Positions 34,867-44,682 of a DNA stretch of 58,447 bases are shown here, piece by piece. A program made the position numbers and the translations under genes. Location of the stretch: assembly GCA_964633205.1 (NCBI GenBank), contig CAZWFN010000023.1, positions 1 through 58,447 of the forward strand, given 5' to 3'. Numbering within the stretch: position 1 is the first letter of the stretch; each line of letters begins with the position of its first letter. Under the pieces are notes generated by a model. It made no database searches. It was not told the DNA's origin and saw nothing but the letters and a program-made list of their open reading frames with translations. The stretch comes from CAYVQE01 sp964633205. GTDB taxonomy: Bacteria > Myxococcota > B64-G9.

Positions 34867-36414
34867 TCAGACCTGGACCGGCAGCGGCCGGTCCACGAAG
34901 TCGCGGAAGTGGCGGTACTGGGCCAGCAGGGTGAATGCGCGCTTGATCAGCCGCGGGTCGGTGCGCCAGGCGTGGGCCAGGCTGCGCAAGAACAGCCCGC
35001 GCAGCTCCGCGCCGCCCAGCAGGTAGTAGCGCAGCATGCGGTGCAGCGACAGCAGCTGGCTGGGGTCGAACTTCTTGTTGGCGTAGCGCTCGGTGAAGTA
35101 GTCCACCCCGCTCAACCAGTCGCGCAGCCGGCGCTCGAAGCGCTGCGGCCGGTAGATGCGCTGGAACAGCTCCCAGTAGCCCTCGAGCAGGGCGCGGCGC
35201 TCCAGCCCCAGCGGCACCACGTTGGTGTCGAGCTGCCACTCGCCGCTGAAGTCCTGTTGCCGCAGCCGCCCGGCGGCCGCCAGCCTGTCGTGCAGTGGGG
35301 TGTGGCGCGGTGCGTTGAGCAGCGAGATGCCGGCGATGGGGCTGGCGGTCTGCTCGACGAAGTCGTCGAGCTCGGCGAAGCTGCCGGCGTCGTCGTGGTC
35401 GAAGCCCACGATCAGTCCCAAAAAGGGCACGATGCCGTGGCGCGAGATGCGCGCGATGCGCTCGTGCAGCGGCCGCTCCAGGTTGTGCTCCTTGTGCACC
35501 TCGGCCAGGTTGTCGCGGCGCACCGTCTCCACGCCCAGAAACAGCACCGAGAAACGCGCATCGGCGAAGCGCCGCAGCAGCGCGTCGTCGTCGCCGACGC
35601 GCACCGTGATCTGGGTGGCGAAGGACAGCGGCCGGGTCTGCTGCGCGTTCCAGTCGATCAGCGCTTCCAGCAGCGCCTCGGTGAAACGGCGCCGGCCGAA
35701 GAAGTTGTCGTCCGAGAAGAAGACCGAGCGCGCTCCGGCGGCGTGGGCGCCGCGCACCTCGGCCAGCACCTGCTCGACCGACTTGGTGCGGTAGCGCCGG
35801 CCGGCGTACTGGATGACGTCGCAGAAGTCGCAGCGGTTGGGGCAGCCGCGGCTGGTCTGCACGTTGAGGTTGAGGTAGTCGGCGGCGTCGATCAGCGACC
35901 AGTCCGGCGCCGGGCTGTGGCCCAGGTCGACGTGGCCGCGCTGGCGGTAGACCGGCCGCGCCCGGCCGGCGCACCACTGGCGCAGGAAGCGCGGCCAGGT
36001 GTGCTCGGCCTCGCCGATGAAGTGGTGATCGGCCAGGCCCTGGCAGCGGTCGGCCTCGATGGTGGCGTAGGTGCCGCCCAGCGCCACCGGCACCCCGCGG
36101 CTGCGGAAGCCGCGGCACAGCGCCTCGATGCGATCGGCGTGCAGGGTGGCGCCGGTGACGGCCACCAGGTCGGCCGGCCGCTCCCAGTCCAGCGGCCCGG
36201 TGTTCTCGTCGGACAGGCTGTACTCGACCGCCACCTCCGGCGGGGTCAGCGCCATCAGGGTGGCCAGGGCGGCGTTGGGCATCAGGGTCTTGGCGCCGAA
36301 CATGTCGACCGTGCCCTGCATGGACCAGAAGCTCTCCGGGTGGCGCGGCGCCACCAGGTGGATGCGTCGCGGCTGCTGGCCGTGACCGTAGCGTTTTGTG
36401 CGCGCCGCCGGCAT
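34867..36414 (-). CDS. B12-binding-domain radical SAM protein (DUF4070-like)
   Basis: 515 aa. An N-terminal cobalamin-binding Rossmann domain (~15-145, with DLVAVTGATLHADRIEAL and VALGGTYATIEADRC) precedes a radical SAM core with NVQTSRGCPNRCDFCDVIQY, the three Cys of CxxxCxxC (~190). Further core features are SVFFSDDNFFG, FLGVETVRRDNL and FLGLIVGFDHDDAGSF. The C-terminal ~120 residues resemble DUF4070. Class B radical SAM enzymes often methylate unactivated carbons, for example hopanoids or lipids; the substrate here is unknown. No clear ribosome site and no biosynthetic neighbours. Confidence 0.82.
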   Translation of the reverse strand: MPAARTKRYGHGQQPRRIHLVAPRHPESFWSMQGTVDMFGAKTLMPNAALATLMALTPPEVAVEYSLSDENTGPLDWERPADLVAVTGATLHADRIEALCRGFRSRGVPVALGGTYATIEADRCQGLADHHFIGEAEHTWPRFLRQWCAGRARPVYRQRGHVDLGHSPAPDWSLIDAADYLNLNVQTSRGCPNRCDFCDVIQYAGRRYRTKSVEQVLAEVRGAHAAGARSVFFSDDNFFGRRRFTEALLEALIDWNAQQTRPLSFATQITVRVGDDDALLRRFADARFSVLFLGVETVRRDNLAEVHKEHNLERPLHERIARISRHGIVPFLGLIVGFDHDDAGSFAELDDFVEQTASPIAGISLLNAPRHTPLHDRLAAAGRLRQQDFSGEWQLDTNVVPLGLERRALLEGYWELFQRIYRPQRFERRLRDWLSGVDYFTERYANKKFDPSQLLSLHRMLRYYLLGGAELRGLFLRSLAHAWRTDPRLIKRAFTLLAQYRHFRDFVDRPLPVQV

Positions 36415-36524
36415 GCGACGGTTATAGGGATGGGCGCCACCGTTGTCAAAGATCGCGGGCCGGGGCCCGGCGCCTCGCTGCCGGTGGTCGCGGAGGGCCT
36501 GGCGTGCCGGGGCGCAGCCCCGGC

Positions 36525-36965
36525 TCAGGCGTCGATCACGGTCGAGAACAGGGTGATCTCGTTGGGGTCATCGCCGGCGGCCGGCGCGGGCCGGGACATG
36601 GTCGGTTGGAAGCGGGCCAGGGCCTCGGTCCAGCGGCGCAGCAGCTCCGGATCGCCGCTGTCGAAGGACTCGAAGCGGCCGCGCACGGCGTAGCCGGCCT
36701 GGCGCGGCTCGCTGGCCAGCACCCGGCCGCTGCCCCGCAGCCAGAAGCCGGCCCCGGGCAGCCGGAACAGCAGCTCGACCCGCTCGCCCGCTTCGAGAGC
36801 GGTCGCGCGCTCGATGCAGAAGCCGCCCAACGACACGTTGCCGCGGCACTCGCACATGCAGCCCTCGGCCTCGGCGCGGATGAAGATCGAGGTGGCGTAG
36901 CGCGGATGCTGCCGGGTGTAGATCCGGATCTGCTCCTGGCTGGTCTCGCCGTGCGGTCCGCTCAT
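36525..36965 (-). CDS. PilZ-domain protein
   Basis: 146 aa. N-terminal IRIYTRQHPRYATSIFIRAE (basic RxxxR-like segment) and the second PilZ motif RGNVSLGGFCIE (N-x-S-x-x-G) match cyclic-di-GMP-binding PilZ proteins, followed by the usual beta-barrel (ERVELLFRLPGAGFWLRGSG). Start ATG at 36965 after GGGGAG. A Cys-rich insert (GCMCECRG) precedes the second motif. Binding of c-di-GMP is a family inference. Confidence 0.75.
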   Translation of the reverse strand: MSGPHGETSQEQIRIYTRQHPRYATSIFIRAEAEGCMCECRGNVSLGGFCIERATALEAGERVELLFRLPGAGFWLRGSGRVLASEPRQAGYAVRGRFESFDSGDPELLRRWTEALARFQPTMSRPAPAAGDDPNEITLFSTVIDA

Positions 36966-37149
36966 GGCTCGCTCCCCGGGGGGCCATCCCCCGTGCTCCA
37001 CGGAAAATTACAGCAATCTCCGTACCATGAGCCATGACGTGGCTTAGCCGTTCAATTTACAAGGGTTTTTCTCGGATGGGGGCCCGGGCGGCGGTCGGCG
37101 TAAGGCGCCGGATCCGCCCGCCGGGTCTGCAAACTTTTCCGGTCGGGCC

Positions 37150-37416
37150 TCAGGCCACCAGCAGGTCGGGGTCGGCCGCGCGCAGGATGCGGGCCACGTC
37201 GCGCTGCAAGCGCGGGGCCGAGAGCCGCCCGGCCGCGTCGGCCGCCGGCGGCTCGAGCTCCTGCTGTACGGTGATCGAGAAACCGGGCCGCAGCCGCTGG
37301 ACCGCGGCGCGCACCCGCTGGTGGGCGGTGGCCACCTCGGGCCGGCTCAGGCCGCGGCGGATGATCAGGTGCAGCCGGTTGTGCTCCGAGTCGGTCCACA
37401 GCTCGTATCCGGTCAT
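37150..37416 (-). CDS. Small STAS-like/hypothetical protein
   Basis: 88 aa: YELWTDSEHNRLHLIIRRGL then VRAAVQRLRPGFSITVQQEL, a pattern of alternating strand and helix as in small STAS-like proteins of unknown function. AGGAGATC ribosome site. It is driven by a near-perfect sigma-70 promoter (37442-37470) with a GAAC-N4-GTTC palindrome over the start, so it is probably strongly and conditionally expressed. Confidence 0.6.
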   Translation of the reverse strand: MTGYELWTDSEHNRLHLIIRRGLSRPEVATAHQRVRAAVQRLRPGFSITVQQELEPPAADAAGRLSAPRLQRDVARILRAADPDLLVA

Positions 37417-37428
37417 GGTGATCTCCTA

Positions 37429-37442
37429 TGAACGCTTGTTCA
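37429..37442. promoter_or_regulatory. GAAC-N4-GTTC palindrome (SOS-box-like operator candidate)
   Basis: TGAACGCTTGTTCA, a 5+4+5 inverted repeat touching the -10 box of the minus-strand promoter and lying over its likely start site. A second half site CTGAAC lies at 37456-37461. Confidence 0.45.
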
Positions 37443-37470
37443 GTATAGGCAACAGCTGAACGTCTGTCAA
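37442..37470 (-). promoter_or_regulatory. Near-consensus promoter of the small gene at 37150-37416
   Basis: On the minus strand: TTGACA (37470-37465), 17-nt spacer, TATACT (37447-37442). Six of six and five of six matches to the sigma-70 consensus; the start would be about 20 nt before the ATG. Confidence 0.75.
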
Positions 37471-37482
37471 GCGGTTTTACAA

Positions 37483-37494
37483 GCAACCGGTTGC
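37483..37494. promoter_or_regulatory. Perfect 12-bp palindrome between divergent promoters
   Basis: GCAACCGGTTGC, located 9 nt upstream of a possible -35 box of the isocitrate dehydrogenase gene and just upstream of the opposite promoter. A dimeric regulator could bind; identity unknown. Confidence 0.35.
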
Positions 37495-37502
37495 CGGGAT
37501 TC

Positions 37503-37531
37503 TTGACGCGGGGCCGGCAGGTGGGCATCTT
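37503..37531 (+). promoter_or_regulatory. Possible promoter of icd
   Basis: TTGACG (37503-37508), 17-nt spacer, CATCTT (37526-37531), ending 37 nt before the ATG. The -10 is weak (3 of 6). Confidence 0.35.
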
Positions 37532-37568
37532 GGTCGCTGTTCATTCCGAGCCCGAGGGGAGCGCAACC

Positions 37569-38801
<1,233 letters not shown>

Positions 38802-38816
38802 TCGCCGGGCGCCGGC

Positions 38817-38844
38817 TTGACACATCCGGGCCAGGCGGTAAACT
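38817..38844 (+). promoter_or_regulatory. Promoter of the TPR-protein gene
   Basis: TTGACA (38817-38822), 16-nt spacer, TAAACT (38839-38844), then GAGGAG and ATG at 38879. It starts 15 nt after the icd stop, so the TPR gene need not be co-transcribed with icd. Confidence 0.6.
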
Positions 38845-38878
38845 TGTGCGAAAATATCTATGGATTGAGGAGTTCGGC

Positions 38879-40810
<1,932 letters not shown>

Positions 40811-40819
40811 TCCGGAGTT

Positions 40820-42436
40820 TCAGCGGGCTTCGGGCGGCAGGGCCTCGGGGGCCCAGGGCGCCGGGGCCTCGCGCACGAACAGCACCGCCTGCTCGTCCTC
40901 GTAGACCACGATCCAGTCGATGTCGCTGCGCAGGGCATCGGTCAGCGGCTCGCGCGGCGGATAGGCGATGGTGTCGACGCTCCACTTGTCGAGCACCCAG
41001 CGCCAGCCGCGCTGCATCTCGTGCACCGCGAAGTAGTCCAGGAACACGTTGATCGGGTAACAGTCGTTGCGCTGGTCGATGAATACCGGCACCTCGGGGT
41101 ACAGCGCCCAGATGAAGGCCCCGCCCCAGTTGAAGTAGTTGAACACCCGCTGATCGGCGCCGCGGGCCTCGACCGCCTCGATCAGGCCTTCGGGGTAGAA
41201 GCCGGGCGACAGATCGCCTAGCTCGTCGAAGCCGGTGGCGGCGCTGTAGGAGACCGGCCAGGAGGTCGGGGCGGTGAAGACGAGCAGCAGGAAGGCCCCG
41301 GTCAACGCGGGCAGCACGACCTTGCGCGAGCGACGATCCATGGCCACCGAGTTGGCGTGGAAACGGTCCAGGGCCCGGCCGGGTTTCGTGGCCCGGCCCA
41401 GCATGCGCTTCATGCGGGTCAGCGCCCGCGGCAGGTGGCGGGCCAGCACCGGGGTGGCCGCGATCCCGAGCAGCGGGATGTTGCGGATGGTGGTGAAGGC
41501 GAAGAACGAGAAGGCCACCAGCAGCCCGAGGTGGATCGGGCTGGGGGCCATGCCCGAGCCCAGGATGGCGAAGACGCAGAACATGGCGTAGAACAGGATC
41601 ATCCGGCCCAGCGGTGAGGTCGGATCGGCCGACTGCCACTCGCTGATGTTGGTCAGGTAGTTGATCTCGCCGCTGATGGCGTTTTCCAGGTACTCCAGCG
41701 GAAAGACCAGACCGTAGATGTGGTGCGGGGTGGCGGTGCAGGCGACCACGGCCACGGCCAGGTCGACCAGCCGCGCCCGGGTGGGGGCCCAGGAGCGCTT
41801 GGGTCCGCGCAGGTGGGCGGCCATGGAGGCGGCCAGGTAGAGCACGATGGTGGCCAGACCGATGATGAAGCTGCCGTGGAAGTTGGCCCAGGCCGAGAAC
41901 AGCATGAAGATCAGCACCGGCCGCAGCCGGCCGCCGGCGGCCGGCTCCTCCATGGCGTGCAGGCTGGCGATGAAGAACAGATTGCCGAACAGGTAGGGCC
42001 GCAGCGAGAAGTTGCCAAGCATCATCAGCGCGGCCAGCAGGGTGATCAGCGCGCTGAGGTAGGGCGAGCCCGAGTAGCGTACCGTCAGCCGGTAGACCAG
42101 CGCGCAGGCCACCGCGTTGAGCAAGATGCCCATGGCCACCAGACCGCGGAAGCCCAGCCCCTGGTAGGTCAGGCTGAAGACCACTTCGCTGAGCCACTCG
42201 TGGGGCAGCCAGGGGTGGTCGGGTGCGGTGTAGGAGAAGATGTTCAGATCGGGGATGGTCCAGTTGCTCAGGATGTACTGGCCGGTGCGCAGGTGCCACC
42301 AGATGTCGTCGGCCTTGATGTGGATGACGAAGGTGGTGCTCAGCGCCACGATGGCCAGGGTGGCACCGAAGGCCGAGGGAATCCACCAGGATCTCGCGGG
42401 CGGGCTGCTCGATGCGCTGGTGTCGATACCGGCCAT
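40820..42436 (-). CDS. Polytopic membrane protein, GT-C-like family of unknown substrate
   Basis: 538 aa, about ten transmembrane helices then a soluble C-terminal domain. The first extracytoplasmic loop has the family hallmark KADDIWWHLRTGQYILSNW and SYTAPDHPWLPHEWLSE, acidic/aromatic motifs seen in a widespread group of GT-C-like membrane proteins. C-terminal domain: RVFNYFNWGGAFIWALYPEV and VFIDQRNDCYPINVFLDY. ATG at 42436 is taken as start; a TTG at 42472 would add 12 residues and neither has a strong ribosome site. A lipid-linked sugar transferase role is possible but not shown. Confidence 0.72.
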   Translation of the reverse strand: MAGIDTSASSSPPARSWWIPSAFGATLAIVALSTTFVIHIKADDIWWHLRTGQYILSNWTIPDLNIFSYTAPDHPWLPHEWLSEVVFSLTYQGLGFRGLVAMGILLNAVACALVYRLTVRYSGSPYLSALITLLAALMMLGNFSLRPYLFGNLFFIASLHAMEEPAAGGRLRPVLIFMLFSAWANFHGSFIIGLATIVLYLAASMAAHLRGPKRSWAPTRARLVDLAVAVVACTATPHHIYGLVFPLEYLENAISGEINYLTNISEWQSADPTSPLGRMILFYAMFCVFAILGSGMAPSPIHLGLLVAFSFFAFTTIRNIPLLGIAATPVLARHLPRALTRMKRMLGRATKPGRALDRFHANSVAMDRRSRKVVLPALTGAFLLLVFTAPTSWPVSYSAATGFDELGDLSPGFYPEGLIEAVEARGADQRVFNYFNWGGAFIWALYPEVPVFIDQRNDCYPINVFLDYFAVHEMQRGWRWVLDKWSVDTIAYPPREPLTDALRSDIDWIVVYEDEQAVLFVREAPAPWAPEALPPEAR

Positions 42437-42640
42437 CGTTGCTGGTGTATCCGAAACGACCGGCCGGTGCAAGCCTTACAGCGGCTGGTGGGCTGCGCGC
42501 CCTCCTTCAGCAGCCCTCGCCGGTGGGCTCGCAGGTCTCGGCGGCGACACGAGCGATCGAGTCCCGTCCGCGACCGTCTGGTTTTGCCCGCGGAGCGGGC
42601 AGCGGTTAGACTGGGGCTCTCGACCTGGAGGTGCTCTGTC

Positions 42641-43732
42641 TTGCTTCGTCTCGGATCTCTGTTGTGGCTGGCGGCCCTGGGGGGCGCCAGTGCCTGCGGC
42701 TCGGGCGCTCCGGCCGAGCCGGAGTGCGATCGCTCCTGGGCCGAGCGGCCGCCGTCCGTGTCCGGGCGCATCTACCGCGACGGCGACGGCTCCGACGACT
42801 CGCTGTACGCCTGCGGCTACGATCGAGCCGACCGCTACCTCGACGGCCTGGCGGTGGTGCTGCGCGGCCGCGCCGGGCAGTGGAGCAGCACCACCTGCCA
42901 CGACGGCTCCTTCGGCTTCGGCGGGCTGGACGCCGGTCTCTACCAGGTCCACCCGCGGCTGGCCGCCGGCGCTCTGGTCACCACCGCCAACCGGCCGACG
43001 CGGCTGCCCGCGGCCCTGGACGCCGGCCGCCTGCATGTGCTGGCCCTCGGCGACAGCCTGCCGGTCGAGGGCGATGCGGTGCGCTTTCCGGAACGGTTGG
43101 CCGAGCGGCTGGAGGCTCTGGCCGCGGTGACGCTGGACAACGTGGCCGTGGGCGGATCCACCTCCGCGGACTGGCTGCCGGACGGCTGGTACTTCGGCGA
43201 GCGGGTCGAGCCGCTGATCGAGCAGGCCGACCTGGTGCTGGTCTCGCTTGGCGGCAACGACATCCTGGAGTGGGCCGACGCCAAGTTCAGCGCCGGTGAA
43301 TTCAGCGATATCGAGGCCGAGTTCGACGCTCTGCTCGATGCGGTGTTGGACAACGTTTTGACCATCGTCCACGCCCTGCGCCAGCGCAACCCCGACGTCG
43401 ATGTGCTCTACCTGGTCTACCCCAACTACGCCGTCAGCCAGCGCTGGGCCGAGTGGGTAGGGCCCTTCCAGGACTACGTCAGCGACATGCTGGCCGCCGG
43501 CATCGAGCGCATGCGGGCCGAGATCGCGCCCGCCGAGCGCATCGGGCTGATCGACATCTACGGCGCGGTGGCGGCGCGCGAGCTGGCGCTGGATCCGCTG
43601 TTGGCCGACGAGCTGCACTTCAACGCCAGCGGCCACGCCCTGGTGGCCGACGAGGCGCTCAAGGCCCTGGGCATCGCCCGCATCGGGGCCGAGCCGCTGG
43701 GCAGCGAGCTGACCTTCGGAGTGATCGAATGA
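42641..43732 (+). CDS. SGNH/GDSL-type hydrolase lipoprotein
   Basis: 363 aa. TTG start at 42641 with GGAGG 9 nt upstream; lipoprotein signal LRLGSLLWLAALGGASACGS. A small beta-sandwich (SGRIYRDGDGSDDSLYACG to ~115) precedes the SGNH domain: block I LALGDSLPVEG (catalytic Ser), block II VAVGGSTSADW, block III VLVSLGGNDIL and block V DELHFNASGH (catalytic Asp/His). Predicted cell-envelope esterase, lipase or deacetylase. Translationally coupled (ATGA) to the next lipoprotein. Confidence 0.82.
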   Translation: MLRLGSLLWLAALGGASACGSGAPAEPECDRSWAERPPSVSGRIYRDGDGSDDSLYACGYDRADRYLDGLAVVLRGRAGQWSSTTCHDGSFGFGGLDAGLYQVHPRLAAGALVTTANRPTRLPAALDAGRLHVLALGDSLPVEGDAVRFPERLAERLEALAAVTLDNVAVGGSTSADWLPDGWYFGERVEPLIEQADLVLVSLGGNDILEWADAKFSAGEFSDIEAEFDALLDAVLDNVLTIVHALRQRNPDVDVLYLVYPNYAVSQRWAEWVGPFQDYVSDMLAAGIERMRAEIAPAERIGLIDIYGAVAARELALDPLLADELHFNASGHALVADEALKALGIARIGAEPLGSELTFGVIE

Positions 43733-44682
43733 AGACCAAAGGCTTCTGCATGATGCTCGCCGTTTTGCTGGCCGCGGCCGGCTGCGCCGCGCCGCAAGCG
43801 GTACCCGCGGGCGCAGGCGAGCCGGTCACCATCGCCCGCCTTTACCGGCCGGGACACACTTGGCGCTACCGCTTGCTGACCACCTATATCGAGAACGGCC
43901 AGAAGAAACGGGTGACCGAGTCGCTGACCGCCCACCAGGCGGTGGCCGGCGATCCGCCGGGCGAGGTGGTGCAGCTCGAGCGCGTGATCCGCGATCTGGG
44001 CGATGTGCAGCAGGTGATCGGCGGTCCGCGGGCCGAGCTGCCGGCCTGGTGGCTGTCGCTGGCACCCGGCGGGCGGGTGGCGCTGCCGCCGCTGGCCGGG
44101 CTGCGGCCGGGCATGGTCGGCGCCATCGCCGATCTGCAGACCTTCCTGGTGGCAATCAGCCCCAAGGTGGGTGCCGACCGGGTGCACCGCGTCGGCGATG
44201 TCCATGTCCTGCCGCGGCCGACCACCGGTGACTGGGGCGGCGCCGCCGGGGTGCCGGTGGGGCTGGACTGCATCCAGCCGCGGGTCGAGCTGATCGCGGT
44301 CGGCGCCCGCACGGTGCGGCTGCGCACCACCTTCGCGCCGCCGGCCGAGCCGTGTGCGGTCTTGGCCGGCCGGCCCGCCTGGCTCCGCGCGCCGGTGCAG
44401 CCGGAGGCCGGGCCCAACAACTTCATCCAGGTGCTCGCGGTGGACGGGCGCTACGTGTTCATGTGGGGCCGGGAACGCTTCACCATCGAGGCCGAGGTGC
44501 GCCGCAGCGACGGGCTGTTGCTGGCCGGGCGCATGGACAACCGCCTGCAGCTGCGGATGCGGGTGATGTGCGATCGCGACGGCACCAACTGCCAGGCCGA
44601 AGCGGTGCCGATGCGCATCCGGCGCCGGCTGCGGCTGGAGCTGTTGCCGACCGACGGGCCTGACCGCACACAGCGGGATTAG
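43729..44682 (+). CDS. Hypothetical lipoprotein co-translated with the SGNH hydrolase
   Basis: 317 aa. Lipoprotein signal KGFCMMLAVLLAAAGCAA (lipobox AAGC), then a mostly beta protein starting YRPGHTWRYRLLTTYIENGQ. No recognised motif. The stop overlaps the convergent metalloprotease gene by 4 nt. The tight coupling suggests a partner of the hydrolase in the same envelope compartment. Confidence 0.65.
   Translation: MKTKGFCMMLAVLLAAAGCAAPQAVPAGAGEPVTIARLYRPGHTWRYRLLTTYIENGQKKRVTESLTAHQAVAGDPPGEVVQLERVIRDLGDVQQVIGGPRAELPAWWLSLAPGGRVALPPLAGLRPGMVGAIADLQTFLVAISPKVGADRVHRVGDVHVLPRPTTGDWGGAAGVPVGLDCIQPRVELIAVGARTVRLRTTFAPPAEPCAVLAGRPAWLRAPVQPEAGPNNFIQVLAVDGRYVFMWGRERFTIEAEVRRSDGLLLAGRMDNRLQLRMRVMCDRDGTNCQAEAVPMRIRRRLRLELLPTDGPDRTQRD

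Noticed and set aside
34747..36693. Very long plus-strand open frame opposite the radical SAM gene
   Set aside because: It is a GC-driven shadow: the protein is His/Gln/Val/Ala-rich with no motif, while the opposite strand encodes a clear radical SAM enzyme.
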